Assembly: GCF_023502145.1 (NCBI RefSeq)
Contig: NZ_JAMFLI010000001.1
Span: 496,001 to 560,000 of the forward strand
DNA length: 64,000 nucleotides
Direction: 5' to 3'
Origin: Craterilacuibacter sp. RT1T
Lineage (GTDB): Bacteria; Pseudomonadota; Gammaproteobacteria; Burkholderiales; Chromobacteriaceae
Below are positions 23,829-33,117 of the stretch, one piece after another. The notes below the pieces were generated by a model that did not search any database, had not been told where the DNA came from, and saw only the letters and a program-made list of their open reading frames with translations. Position 1 is the first letter of the stretch, and each line of letters starts with the position of its first letter. The translations under genes were made by a program, and so were the position numbers.

Positions 23829-24731
23829 CTACTTCACGCCCGCTTGCATGGCCGCCAGATGCGCGCGCATCGCCTCCAGCGCGTGCGCCGCGGCCGCGCT
23901 AAGCGGCCACTCGCGCCGCGTGACCAGCCATAGCGTGTCGACCACCGGCGGGTCTTGTTCGGCCACATAAAGCTCGGACGGGCGGCTAAAGGCGCTGAGG
24001 GCGAACTGCGGCAGCACGGTAAAGCCGAGGCCGCGGGCGACCGGCTCGAGGATCAGGCCGATCTGGTTGACGAAGCCGCGCTCGGGGAGCGTCGACACCC
24101 GCTGCCCCGGGTAGCAGCGCCCCAACAGCCGCGCGGCCATGTCGGCGCCGTCCGGGTGGCCGATCATGCCCAGATGCATCAGCGCATCCCAGTCGGGCTG
24201 GGGGTGACCGGCCGGCAATACCAGGCGCAGCGCCTCGTCAACGAATTCGCTCGCCTGTAGCCGCTCATCCTCCGGCGGGCGTGTGGAGAGGCCGAATTCG
24301 ATTTTCCCGTCCAGCAGCAGGGCGGCAATCTGTGCGCTGGGGGCGAAGCGGTGACTGATTTGCAGATCAAGGTGGCGCGCCTGCAAGTCGAGCAGGCAAG
24401 GGTAGAGCGCGAGCCCGATGCTGCCGGGCGTTGCCAGCGATACCGCGCCGCGCGTCGGGTCATCGTCGGCGAGGCGCGCGTGCAGGCGGGCGGTCGCCGC
24501 TGCCACCTCCTCGGCATATTCGAACAGCAGCCGCCCCTGTGGCGTCAGCTCGATCTGGCGGCGCTCGCGCAGCAGTACCCGGCCGTAGTCGTCTTCCAGA
24601 TGGCGGATATGCTGGCTGACCGCCGCCTGCGTAATATCCAGCGCTTCGGCCGCGCGCGTGAAGCTGCCGCTTGCCACCACGGCCAGCAAAGAGCGCAGCC
24701 ACAAGGGGTTGATCAACGCGAATTCCGCCAC
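23829..24731 (-). CDS. LysR-family transcription regulator
   Basis: 300 residues. The N-terminal winged HTH (LRSLLAVVASGSFTRAAEAL, then DITQAAVSQHIRHLEDDYGR) is typical, followed by a periplasmic-binding-protein-like effector domain. It is convergent with the VOC-AKR-dehydrogenase set, 18 bases from its last gene, and may regulate that set or act elsewhere; the effector is unknown. Confidence 0.9.
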   Translation of the reverse strand: MAEFALINPLWLRSLLAVVASGSFTRAAEALDITQAAVSQHIRHLEDDYGRVLLRERRQIELTPQGRLLFEYAEEVAAATARLHARLADDDPTRGAVSLATPGSIGLALYPCLLDLQARHLDLQISHRFAPSAQIAALLLDGKIEFGLSTRPPEDERLQASEFVDEALRLVLPAGHPQPDWDALMHLGMIGHPDGADMAARLLGRCYPGQRVSTLPERGFVNQIGLILEPVARGLGFTVLPQFALSAFSRPSELYVAEQDPPVVDTLWLVTRREWPLSAAAAHALEAMRAHLAAMQAGVK

Positions 24732-25186
24732 TTACTTTTCCTCTCGCTTATCAACGCATAGCCGCGGCAGGTTATCCCGGTGCACGCGGTAGGCGTGACT
24801 TCCCGCTGCACATGGTTGCCGGGTCTGCATCAAGCCCCGAGCCTACAACACTTGAGCCAACCGCAGAGCCATTTGTCTGCCCTGGCGACAGCAAAGTTTT
24901 CCGGCTTCGATCAAGGCTAGCCTGTGAGCCCCCATGATGGCATTGCCAATGGGGGCTGTCGCAACCTTCATTGCGCGGTTTCGCACACTGTTACACCGAA
25001 TGCCTGATTTGAAGCGTCAGCAGCCGCCAGTCAAGGGCCGGGGGCATCGTGGCTGGCATCCTGTTAAGAATTGTTTCCGCATGGCATAAGCGCAACAAGC
25101 GGTAACAAAGCGGATGGCGGCACAAGGCCGATTGGTCTTGGTGCCGTGTTGTAATGGACGCATCCCGCAATACACGGAGTGCGATG
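24732..25186. other. 455-base intergenic region without a recognised gene
   Basis: It lies between divergent LysR and ferric-reductase genes. The only clear structure is a hairpin, AGCCCCCAT (24927-24935) with ATGGGGGCT (24949-24957), containing a nested GGC/GCC pair and no U tract. Candidate regulatory sites for the flanking genes were not identified with confidence. Confidence 0.5.
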
Positions 25187-26467
25187 ATGAAAAAAAGTCC
25201 CTTAGGCCTGATTCTGCTGGCCTCAACCCTGATTTATGGCGTATGCAGCGTTTGGATTCATGGCTGGCCTGACAATTACTGGGCCTGGCGCAGCCAGTTG
25301 CGCTTGCTTAGCGGCATAGTGCTGATGGCGGTGATGGCCGGTGCCATGTTGCTGGCGATGCGTCCGCTATGGCTGGAGCGTGCGTTGGGCGGTCTGGACA
25401 AGCTGTATGCGCAGCATAAGCGTTTCGGCATTGCCGCCGGTGTGCTGCTGGGGGCGCACTGGCTGATCGAGTTGTCGCCGCGTCTGTTTGTTGCGATGCA
25501 GTGGGTCGAGCCCAAGCTGCGCCGTGCGGGCGGGGGCGGCGCCCGTGATCCGCTGGTCAGCCTGGCCAAGGATATGGGCGAGTGGGCGGGATGGGCGATG
25601 CTGGCCATGGTGCTGTTTGCGCTGTTGCGCGCTTTGCCTTACCGCATCTGGCGTCCTTCGCACAAATTGTTCGGGGTGCTGACCCTGGCCGGTGTTTTTC
25701 ACGGCCTGATGCTGGCGGACAAGGCGTTATGGCTGACGCCGGCCGGGCTGCTGCTTGGTGCAGTGTTGCTGCTTTGCACGCTCAGCGCCTTATGGTCGTT
25801 GTTTGGCCGTATTGGCCATTCGCGCCGTTACTCCGGTCAGGTCACTGCCATCCGGCCTTTGCCCGGCCGGCAACTGGAAGTGCTGTGCACGGTGCGTGAC
25901 TGGCCCGGTCATCAGGCCGGCCAGTTTGCGCTACTGAGTTTTGCGCGCAAGGAAGGCGCGCATCCCTTCACCATTGCCAGCGCCGCACGCAAAGGGGGCG
26001 AGCTGCGCTTTATCATCAAGGCGCTGGGCGACTACACCGCCACACTGGCGGATACGCTCAAGCCTGGCGCGCCGGTTGAGGTCGAGGGGCCGTATGGCGG
26101 CTTCCATCACGGCGCGAATGCGCACGAGGCTTGGGTTGCCGGCGGTATCGGCGTCACTCCTTTTCTGGCCTGGCTGGAGGCGCGTGCTTTGCAAGGCGGG
26201 GCCGGCACCGTCGATTTTTACTACTGCGTGCGCAATGCGGCCGAAGCGGCCGGGCTGGCGGAGATTCGCGCGGCCTGTGCCGCTTCCGGGGTGCGCTTAC
26301 ACCTGATTGAAAGCGAGCAAGGGATGCGGCTGGATGCGTCCATGCTGCCCGAGGTCGATGATGTCTGGTTCTGCGGTCCGGCCAGTCTCGGTACGGCACT
26401 GGCGCAGCAATTATCTGCGCGCGAGCAGGCACCGGTCTTTCATCACGAGGCTTTTAGCATGCGTTAA
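25187..26467 (+). CDS. Ferric-reductase-like transmembrane flavoprotein
   Basis: About 426 residues. The first 215 contain six hydrophobic segments with paired histidines (HKRFGIAAGVLLGAHW and HKLFGVLTLAGVFHG) that would ligate two b haems, as in ferric reductase/NADPH oxidase membrane domains. The C-terminal half is a ferredoxin-reductase module: FAD-binding HPFTIASAARKGGELRF and NAD(P)-binding AWVAGGIGVTPFLAWLEA. It probably moves electrons from NAD(P)H across the membrane to iron or another acceptor. ATG 25187 is chosen from two adjacent ATGs because GGAG at 25176-25179 has better spacing. Confidence 0.88.
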   Translation: MKKSPLGLILLASTLIYGVCSVWIHGWPDNYWAWRSQLRLLSGIVLMAVMAGAMLLAMRPLWLERALGGLDKLYAQHKRFGIAAGVLLGAHWLIELSPRLFVAMQWVEPKLRRAGGGGARDPLVSLAKDMGEWAGWAMLAMVLFALLRALPYRIWRPSHKLFGVLTLAGVFHGLMLADKALWLTPAGLLLGAVLLLCTLSALWSLFGRIGHSRRYSGQVTAIRPLPGRQLEVLCTVRDWPGHQAGQFALLSFARKEGAHPFTIASAARKGGELRFIIKALGDYTATLADTLKPGAPVEVEGPYGGFHHGANAHEAWVAGGIGVTPFLAWLEARALQGGAGTVDFYYCVRNAAEAAGLAEIRAACAASGVRLHLIESEQGMRLDASMLPEVDDVWFCGPASLGTALAQQLSAREQAPVFHHEAFSMR

Positions 26468-26475
26468 AGCCGGGT

Positions 26476-26510
26476 AACAGGATGCCCGGTCCGGCAAGTG
26501 GCATCCTGTT
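26476..26510. terminator. inverted repeat between convergent genes
   Basis: AACAGGATGCC and GGCATCCTGTT form an 11-bp perfect stem just after the ferric-reductase-like gene and before the 3' end of the aminotransferase gene. No U tract is seen; probable bidirectional terminator. Confidence 0.45.
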
Positions 26511-26545
26511 GCAGCGCTATCGCCTGCCATGGCGCATCGCAGTGT

Positions 26546-27736
26546 TTACGCGCCGGCGTAGCGGTGACCGGCCGGCAGCAGGGTGGGAAGGTTCAATACG
26601 CGCGCGCAGGCATCCATGCCCTGCGGGCAATGCGCCTGAACCGAGGGCTGCGGATGGGCCGGCGTGGTAAACCATACGCCGACCTCGACGCCCAACTCGC
26701 GCGCCAGCGCATGTGGCTGCGCTTTGAGTGCAGCATCGCGCCAGACTGGAAAACGCAGCCAGACCGGCTCCGAACCGGGCACGACAGCGGCCGTGGCATA
26801 CGCTGCGCGCTGTGCCCATGCCTGCCAGCGTGCAGCCTGCTGGCGCCGCGCGGCCAGAATGGTGTCCAGCCGGTCAAACTGGCTATGCGCCAGTCTGGCG
26901 ATGGCCGATGGCATCCGCTCTTCGTAGCGGGAAAAATGGATGCCGCGAAACTCTTCCGGCCACATCTGCGGCATCAAGGTGGCGGCAAAATGCTCGCGTG
27001 CCCATGCCGCCTTGGCCGGATCGTTGGCCACGCGCACCCAGTAGTCATGCTCGACGCTGTCCAGTTGCGACAAGGTGTGTTCGCTTGCCGGCAGCGGTGC
27101 TTGCGCGGCCAGCGCCTGCAAGCGCGCGCCAGCCGTTGCACCATGCGCCACCGCCATGCCGCCATGGATGGTGGTGATGATTTTGCTGCGCTCAAAGCTG
27201 AATACGGCAGCGTCGCCAAAGGTGCCCAGCTTCTGCCCCTGATAGCGCGCGCCCAGCGCATGGGCGCAATCTTCGATAATCAGCAAGCCGCGCGATCGCG
27301 CGAGCGCCAGCAAGGCCTCGAAATCGCGTCCGACCAGACCGAAGCTGTGCTGGATCATGATCGCCCGCGTCTGCGTGGTGATGGCGCGTTCAACCGCCGC
27401 CACATCCAGCCCGAAACCGACGGTTTCGATATCGGCGTATTGCGGCTGCGTACCGGCAAAGCGCAGGGCATTGACCACGCACTGGCAGGTAAAGGCCGGA
27501 ATAATCACGCCGTCGCCCGCCCCCAAACCCAGTGCCCGCGTCACCGCCAGGAGTGCGGCGCGCCCGCCGATAAAGGCACGCGCCGTACCGCGCCCCAGCC
27601 AGGCTTCGAATCGAGCATCCCAATGCCCGGTTTCGTGCGCGCCGCTTAGCAGCGCCGGCTCATGCCGGGCATGGCGGGCGATCTCCAGTTCACGCGCGCT
27701 CAGCGTGGCAGAAAGCAAGGGGGCTAGCTGCTCCAT
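26546..27736 (-). CDS. DegT/DnrJ/EryC1-family PLP aminotransferase
   Basis: 396 residues of fold type I. GDGVIIPAFTCQCVVNALRF, IIEDCAHALGARYQGQKLGT with the PLP-contacting Asp, and FSFERSKIITTIHGGMAVAH with the Schiff-base Lys are the family landmarks, and the Lys is present. Known members transaminate nucleotide-linked keto sugars or small cyclic ketones. No sugar-nucleotide genes are nearby; it is the last gene of the amide-metabolism cluster, so a different keto substrate is likely. It lies 18 bases from the SDR gene. Confidence 0.88.
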   Translation of the reverse strand: MEQLAPLLSATLSARELEIARHARHEPALLSGAHETGHWDARFEAWLGRGTARAFIGGRAALLAVTRALGLGAGDGVIIPAFTCQCVVNALRFAGTQPQYADIETVGFGLDVAAVERAITTQTRAIMIQHSFGLVGRDFEALLALARSRGLLIIEDCAHALGARYQGQKLGTFGDAAVFSFERSKIITTIHGGMAVAHGATAGARLQALAAQAPLPASEHTLSQLDSVEHDYWVRVANDPAKAAWAREHFAATLMPQMWPEEFRGIHFSRYEERMPSAIARLAHSQFDRLDTILAARRQQAARWQAWAQRAAYATAAVVPGSEPVWLRFPVWRDAALKAQPHALARELGVEVGVWFTTPAHPQPSVQAHCPQGMDACARVLNLPTLLPAGHRYAGA

Positions 27737-27754
27737 GGACGTATCCTTTCGCTG

Positions 27755-28504
27755 TTATTTGCCACCGTCGACCGACAGCACCTGACCGTTGATCCAGCTG
27801 GCGTAATCCGAGGCAAAGAACAGCACGGCGTGGGCAATATCGTCCGGCCGGCCGGGGCGGCGCATGGCGATATTGTCCATTAGCCGCTGCTGTCCCGCTT
27901 CGCCCATCGCCTGCCACTGGCGTTCGGTGGCCGGGTTGGAGCGGATAAAGCCGGGCGCGATGCTGTTGACGGTGATGCCGAAAGGGCCCAGCTCATGCCC
28001 GAGCTGGCGGGCAAGGCCGATTTCGGCCGCTTTGGCCGAGGCATAGGCCTGGATACCGGTCAGGCTGATCCCAAGGCCGGCCCCGCTGGAAATCAGGATG
28101 ATGCGGCCGCGGCCCTTGGCTTTCATGCCCGGTGCCACGGCTTGTGCACACCAGAACGCCCCGTCGGTATTGACCGCATAGATGCTGCGCCAGTCCTCTT
28201 CACTGATCTCTTCCAGTGGCCGGCCCGCCTGGCCACACACGCCGCCTGCACTATGGACCAGTATATCGACCGTGCCGATGCTTTCGAGCATGGCCTGCAC
28301 GGCGGTGCGGCGGGTGATGTCGAGCACCTGTGCCTCGCAGCGCCCGCCACAGGCGGCAACGGTTTCTTGCAGTGTCTGAGCGTCGATGTCGCAGGCGACA
28401 ACCCGCGCGCCCAGGGCAGCGAACTGGCAGGCGATTTCGCGCCCTATGCCTTGGGCGGCGCCGGTCACCAGCACGGTCTGGCCAGTAAAATCATACTGCA
28501 TCAT
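27755..28504 (-). CDS. Short-chain dehydrogenase/reductase
   Basis: 249 residues. Cofactor motif TGAAQGIG near residue 15, catalytic Ser in ILISSGAG, YASAK active-site Tyr-Lys, and C-terminal ASDYASWINGQVLSVDGGK mark a classical FabG-like SDR. An Asp after the second strand (VVACDID) favours NAD(H). It overlaps the PanE-like gene by four bases (ATGA). The substrate is unknown; context suggests an alcohol/ketone step in the cluster pathway. Confidence 0.92.
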   Translation of the reverse strand: MMQYDFTGQTVLVTGAAQGIGREIACQFAALGARVVACDIDAQTLQETVAACGGRCEAQVLDITRRTAVQAMLESIGTVDILVHSAGGVCGQAGRPLEEISEEDWRSIYAVNTDGAFWCAQAVAPGMKAKGRGRIILISSGAGLGISLTGIQAYASAKAAEIGLARQLGHELGPFGITVNSIAPGFIRSNPATERQWQAMGEAGQQRLMDNIAMRRPGRPDDIAHAVLFFASDYASWINGQVLSVDGGK

Positions 28505-29538
28505 GCGCTTTCTCCTTGTGGCAGGGCGGCAGCGACGCGCTCGAGCAAGGCCAGTCCCAGCGGCGTGCCGTTTTCTGCGGCATGAATGGCATCGACCAGC
28601 GCCAGCGTCAGCGGCGTAGGCACGCCATGGCGCGCACCGATGGTGGCAATGGGCGCGATAATTTCGTCGACCTCGGTCTTGCGCTTGTGCACGGTCAGAT
28701 CGCGCCAGATGCCGGCGTGCAGTTTGACCGACTTGCGGTTGTGTGCGGCTTGCGCATCCAGCGAGGCCAGACCTTCGGCTTGCGTGGCTTCGGGCGCGAA
28801 GGCTGCCGGATCAAAGCCGTCAAAGCCCTCCAGCCGGACTCCGTGGGCGCGGGCCACGCGGCATACTTCGCGTGCCAGTTCGACCAGAAGCGGACGGTAG
28901 CGCGGGTTTTCCAGCAAGGGGTAGATGCCCTCGTTGGTGGTGGCGCTGGCAAACAAAATGGCGCCGTAAACCAGCTTGCCCCACAGATAGCCGTGGATGT
29001 TGCCGGTCAGCACGGCCGCTGGATTGAACTGGCTGAACAGCGCATGGATGGCGCGGGCACGGGCGGTCAGATGACCGTCGATTTCACCGACGACCGTCGC
29101 GCCCCAGCCGCCGAACATCACTTCGCCCGGCACCATCAGATCGGCCCCGAAATTGACGAAGCAGCCGAAGGTGCGCTCATCGCCGAGCACCTCGGCGATC
29201 ACCCGTTCATTCAACCCGTTTTGTACGCTGACCACCACGCCGTCTTCGGCCAGATGTGGCTGGATCTGGCGGCAGGCCGCGCGGGTATGCACCGCCTTGG
29301 TTGCCAGCAGTACCAGCGGGTAGCGGCCGCTGACTTCCCCGGGCAGGCAGACATCGACATCGAAGCGCTGCTGCAGGATGGGGCCGCTGATATGCAAACC
29401 CGCGTCGCGCAAGGCGGCGACATGGGTCGGGTTGGCGTCGACAAAGCGCACGGCATGGCCGGCATGCAGCAAATAGGCCCCCAGCGTCGCGCCCATGGCG
29501 CCGGCACCCCAGATCAGAATGGGGGTGTCTTGCTTCAT
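28501..29538 (-). CDS. PanE-like 2-dehydropantoate 2-reductase family protein
   Basis: About 345 residues. The N-terminal Rossmann motif ILIWGAGAMGATLGAYLLHA and the family's VSVQNGLNERVIAEVLG, with Asn in the active site, are clear. The C-terminal helical domain carries the Lys/Asn-containing GNIHGYLWGKLVYGAILFAS. The family includes ketopantoate reductase and many paralogues acting on other 2-keto or 2-hydroxy acids. With no panB/panC nearby, I treat it as a pathway-specific paralogue. ATG 29538 is chosen because it gives the four-base overlap with the upstream gene and better ribosome-site spacing; ATG 29544 is also possible. Confidence 0.85.
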   Translation of the reverse strand: MKQDTPILIWGAGAMGATLGAYLLHAGHAVRFVDANPTHVAALRDAGLHISGPILQQRFDVDVCLPGEVSGRYPLVLLATKAVHTRAACRQIQPHLAEDGVVVSVQNGLNERVIAEVLGDERTFGCFVNFGADLMVPGEVMFGGWGATVVGEIDGHLTARARAIHALFSQFNPAAVLTGNIHGYLWGKLVYGAILFASATTNEGIYPLLENPRYRPLLVELAREVCRVARAHGVRLEGFDGFDPAAFAPEATQAEGLASLDAQAAHNRKSVKLHAGIWRDLTVHKRKTEVDEIIAPIATIGARHGVPTPLTLALVDAIHAAENGTPLGLALLERVAAALPQGESA

Positions 29539-30236
29539 CGCCATGGCCCTTCGATGATCGCGCGCGTCTCCTCGACCGCAATCGCCCACATCTTCAGCAC
29601 CTCTTCATCCGGGCGCTGATAGGCCCCGCCGAAGTTGCCGTCACCGATGTATTCGCGCGCAAGTGCAGGGTTCAGCACCGCGTAGTGCGCGAAATCGATC
29701 AGCGGCTTGACGCCGGCGGGCGGGTTCGCGCCGGCGACACGGGTAAACGGCAGGTTTTCCATCCATGAGGCATGCGAGCTTTGCGGATCGGTTTCCCTGA
29801 CACAGGCCAGCGTCCTGGGGGCGTTCCACCAGTTGTGGAATTTCACCTGCACCTCGGGGTTGGCCGCCATCCATTCGGTCGCCAGGCCCGCTGCCGGCGA
29901 ATTGCCGCCGTGGCCGTTGACGATCACGATACGGCGAAAGCCCTGCTGGGCCAGGCTGTCCAGCAGGTCGCGCACCAGCGCGAGGTAGGTGGCGAGCTTC
30001 AGCGTGACCGTGCCGGGAAAGGCGGAAAAATAGGGGGCAATGCCGTAATTCACCACCGGAAACACCGGGATGCCCAGCGGCTCGGCCGCATCCAGCGCCA
30101 CCTGTTCGGCCAGGAGCGCATCGGTGGCCAGGCTCAGATAGGCGTGCTGCTCGATACTGCCCAAGGGCAAGATGCAACGGTCGTCGTTTTGCAGATAGCT
30201 TTCTACCTGCATCCAGTTCATGTCGGCAATCTTCAT
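29535..30236 (-). CDS. Creatininase-family amidohydrolase
   Basis: 233 residues. CILPLGSIEQHAYLSLATDA carries the E, H and D metal ligands of the creatininase fold, and FRRIVIVNGHGGNSPAAGLA is its NGHGGN signature. Family members hydrolyse cyclic or linear amides (creatinine, formamidopyrimidines, peptide termini as in MftE). It sits between the isoaspartyl peptidase and the PanE-like gene, consistent with a second amide-cleaving step. The substrate is not predictable. Confidence 0.9.
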   Translation of the reverse strand: MKIADMNWMQVESYLQNDDRCILPLGSIEQHAYLSLATDALLAEQVALDAAEPLGIPVFPVVNYGIAPYFSAFPGTVTLKLATYLALVRDLLDSLAQQGFRRIVIVNGHGGNSPAAGLATEWMAANPEVQVKFHNWWNAPRTLACVRETDPQSSHASWMENLPFTRVAGANPPAGVKPLIDFAHYAVLNPALAREYIGDGNFGGAYQRPDEEVLKMWAIAVEETRAIIEGPWR

Positions 30237-30245
30237 CTTCTGTCC

Positions 30246-31193
30246 TCAGTCGCGGTAGATGGCGACTTCGATCTCGCCGCCGGCGACCACCTGGCCGCGG
30301 TACATGCCTTCTGTGTTGAAAGGCAGGCTGATCCGGCCTTCCGCGTCCACCACGATCAGGCCACCCTGGCCACCCATCCCGCCCAGTTCCGCCATCACGG
30401 CAGCAGCAGCGGTGGCGGCATCCTCGTTCAGGTAACGCATGCGCGCGCTAATTTCGTGTGCGGCGCTGGCGCGCAGAAAGACTTCGCCGGTGCCGGTGGC
30501 GGAAATGGCCACCTTGTCATCCGCCCAGGTGCCGGCGCCAATGACCGGGCTGTCACCGACCCGGCCCCAGCGTTTGTTGGTCAGCCCGCCGGTCGAGGTG
30601 GCTGCGGCCAGCTGTCCGAAGCGATCCAGTGCGACGGCGCCGACGGTGCCGAACTTCTTGTCGGCAAAGGCCAGTTTGTGTGCGCCGTCGTGGTCGAGCA
30701 CGGCGGCGTTGCTGTCGCGCACGGCCAGCAATTGCTGGTAGCGCGCTTCGGTGTGGAAGTATTCGGCGGGTGCGGTTTCCAGCCCTGCATTTTCGGCAAA
30801 AGCACGGGCACCGGCACCGGCAAGCATGACATGGTTGGATTTTTCCATGACGGCACGAGCCGCCAGTACCGGGTTTTTGATGCCGGTGAGCTGGCAGACG
30901 GCACCGGCATCGCGCCCCTGGCCGACCATCACCGCCGCGTCCATCTCGTTATGCCCTTCATGGGTAAAGACGGCGCCTCGTCCGGCATTGAATAAGGGAC
31001 TGTCTTCCATGACCGCCACGGCGGCGCAGACCGCATCCAGCGCATGCTGGCCACTGGCCAGGCAGGCTTGGCCTGCGACCATGGCCAGATGCAGTGTTGT
31101 GCGGTATTGAGTTTCCTGTTCGGGCGTCATGGTGCTGCGGGTGAGGGTGCCTGCGCCGCCATGGATGGCGAGCGCGAATTCTGGGCGTTGCAT
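30246..31193 (-). CDS. iaaA: Isoaspartyl peptidase/L-asparaginase (Ntn-hydrolase)
   Basis: 315 residues, the usual size for plant-type asparaginases. FALAIHGGAGTL, LFNAGRGAVFTHEGHNEMDA and ATSTGGLTNKRWGRVGDSPV followed by IGAGTWAD are family signatures. The autocatalytic nucleophile is T183 in KKFGTVGAVALD, where the precursor splits into alpha and beta chains. It removes beta-aspartyl residues from peptides or amides. ATG 31193 has AGGA seven bases upstream. No signal peptide, so cytoplasmic. It follows the symporter gene in the cluster. Confidence 0.92.
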   Translation of the reverse strand: MQRPEFALAIHGGAGTLTRSTMTPEQETQYRTTLHLAMVAGQACLASGQHALDAVCAAVAVMEDSPLFNAGRGAVFTHEGHNEMDAAVMVGQGRDAGAVCQLTGIKNPVLAARAVMEKSNHVMLAGAGARAFAENAGLETAPAEYFHTEARYQQLLAVRDSNAAVLDHDGAHKLAFADKKFGTVGAVALDRFGQLAAATSTGGLTNKRWGRVGDSPVIGAGTWADDKVAISATGTGEVFLRASAAHEISARMRYLNEDAATAAAAVMAELGGMGGQGGLIVVDAEGRISLPFNTEGMYRGQVVAGGEIEVAIYRD

Positions 31194-31272
31194 AGCGCTT
31201 CCTAATGTTTTGTCTGGAGTCAAAAGCCCGCCAGGGCTGATCGCGCCGGCGGGCTGGCCTGTTGTCAGTTGG

Positions 31273-32760
31273 TCAGGCAAAGGCGAAATGGCGGTTCAGG
31301 ACTTCACGCTTGACCGGCTGGGTCGCGAGGCTGACCGCAACCATCAGCACCATGGTGGCCATCCAGCTGATGATCAGCGGATCAAAGCCCATGGTCAGTC
31401 CCTGACCCCATAGCGCCAGCGACACATAGATCACCTGACCTATGATGGCTGCACTAAAGGCCGCAGCGAGCGTCGCCCGTTTCCAGTACATGCCCAGAAT
31501 GACCGGTGCCACCCAGATGCCGAGACCGCCGAAGGAGAAGCGGATCAGCTCGAAGATGGAGGCAGGCTTGGTGATGCCGACGATGATGCCGGCGACGCCG
31601 ATGATGACTGTCACGTAGCGCGACAGGCGGAAAATCTGCTCGTCGCTCGCCTTGGGGTTGATGCCGTGCTGGTAGATGTCGCGGGTAATGCCGCCGGTGG
31701 CGACCACCAAGAGCGCGTCAATCGTCGACATGCCGGCCGAGACGATGCCGGCGATCAGGATGGCGGCCAGGTAAGGGTTGAGGTTCTGTTGCAGCAGCAT
31801 CGGCACGATAAAGTCGGTCTCCTTGCCGGAGAGCCCCGGCAGGCTGACGATGCCCATCACGCCCGACCATTCGATCAGCGTGGCGGAAACCAGCATGCCC
31901 AGCGTGCCCAGAATCACTGCCTTATACATGGTGCGGTAGTCGCGCATGGCGTAAAACTTGGTGAACAGCGTCGGCTGGCCGATGGTGAAGAAACTCCACA
32001 TCACAATCATCGAGAAGTAGGCCGTCCACGGGTATTTTCCGGCAGCACCGGGGTGAGCCAGATACTGCTCGCCCTTGGCCAACAGCGCCGCGTTAATGTT
32101 TTCCAGTCCGCCGCCGGCCTGTACCGACACGACAAAGGTCACGATGGCGGTCACCACCATCAGGCCGCCTTGCAGCACGTCGGTCAACATCGCGCCCTTC
32201 ATCCCGCCGGTCATGCAGTACAGAATCACCATGATGCCCATGCCGACCACGCCCACCCACTCGGGCAAGCCGGTAAAGGTATGCACAATCACGCCGGCGC
32301 CAACCGTCTGTGCGCCTATCATGCCGATCAGAAACACCACCATCATGCTGGCGTGCAGGATACCCAGCTTGCGCGAGTCATAACGGCTGGCCAGATAGTC
32401 GGTCATGGTCAAAAGACCATGCTGGTGCGACAGCTGCATCAGCTTGCGTCCGACCAGGAGCGCCGGAATGATCATGGAGAAGGCCAGGCCCGGCACCGAA
32501 ATGGTCAGGCCGGCATAGCCGTTGGCGTAGGCCACCGCCGGCACGCCCATAAAGGTGCTCATCGAGTACTGGGTGGCAAAGTAGGCGATACCGCTGACCA
32601 CGGCGCCGGCCTTGCCGCCCATTACGAAGAAGTCTTTGAGTGATTTGGTGCTCTTGGCCGCATACCAGCCGATGCCGCCGATAATGGCGAAGTAGACCAG
32701 CAATGTCATGAAGAACGGCAGCGGCGTTGGCTGAATCAGTGCGGAAACGGGGGCGCTCAT
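31273..32760 (-). CDS. Sodium:solute symporter (SSS family)
   Basis: 495 residues with about 13 hydrophobic segments. FFVMGGKAGAVVSGIAYFAT, MTDYLASRYDSRKLG, and the core STIDALLVVATGGITRDIY match the SSS family (PanF/PutP-like). It imports an unidentified solute with Na+. It overlaps the small DUF3311-type gene by four bases, a pairing usual for this transporter subtype. As an early gene of the cluster it probably imports the substrate handled by the hydrolases. Confidence 0.92.
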   Translation of the reverse strand: MSAPVSALIQPTPLPFFMTLLVYFAIIGGIGWYAAKSTKSLKDFFVMGGKAGAVVSGIAYFATQYSMSTFMGVPAVAYANGYAGLTISVPGLAFSMIIPALLVGRKLMQLSHQHGLLTMTDYLASRYDSRKLGILHASMMVVFLIGMIGAQTVGAGVIVHTFTGLPEWVGVVGMGIMVILYCMTGGMKGAMLTDVLQGGLMVVTAIVTFVVSVQAGGGLENINAALLAKGEQYLAHPGAAGKYPWTAYFSMIVMWSFFTIGQPTLFTKFYAMRDYRTMYKAVILGTLGMLVSATLIEWSGVMGIVSLPGLSGKETDFIVPMLLQQNLNPYLAAILIAGIVSAGMSTIDALLVVATGGITRDIYQHGINPKASDEQIFRLSRYVTVIIGVAGIIVGITKPASIFELIRFSFGGLGIWVAPVILGMYWKRATLAAAFSAAIIGQVIYVSLALWGQGLTMGFDPLIISWMATMVLMVAVSLATQPVKREVLNRHFAFA

Positions 32761-33011
32761 TGTTCGTCTCCCGTGCTGGCGTCAAGGCTCTGGTATTCGG
32801 GGCGAGCCAGACACTGGCGGGCAAAAATCACGATGGTGATCAGCACGATGAAGCCATGACCGATCCAGCCCCACAGAAACATCGGTACGCCCAGCGGACC
32901 GGGCAGGTAGCTTTCGTTGTAATACCACGGTAAGGGCAACATGATCAGCCCGTACAGAGCCAGAATAATGGCGGTCCATCGTCGCTCGAAGGCGTTGCTT
33001 AGGCAGTGCAT
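32757..33011 (-). CDS. Small DUF3311-type membrane protein
   Basis: 84 residues with two membrane segments (AIILALYGLIMLPLPWYY and MFLWGWIGHGFIVLITIVIF). Small proteins of this form are commonly encoded just before SSS symporters and are thought to assist them. AAAGGA lies eight bases before the ATG. First gene of the cluster, so the promoter should lie in the 33012-33130 region. Confidence 0.8.
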   Translation of the reverse strand: MHCLSNAFERRWTAIILALYGLIMLPLPWYYNESYLPGPLGVPMFLWGWIGHGFIVLITIVIFARQCLARPEYQSLDASTGDEQ

Positions 33012-33117
33012 GGGAGTAGTCCTTTGTAGTGCGGCTTGTTTATAAATATTAACCGCCGCTTATATAGAATGCATTTTCAGTGCCTTTTTATTACTTCATA
33101 GGCGTAGAGATTCTGTT

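Noticed and set aside
26498-27649. 383-codon plus-strand frame opposite the DegT aminotransferase
   Set aside because: Antisense shadow of a gene with all catalytic motifs.
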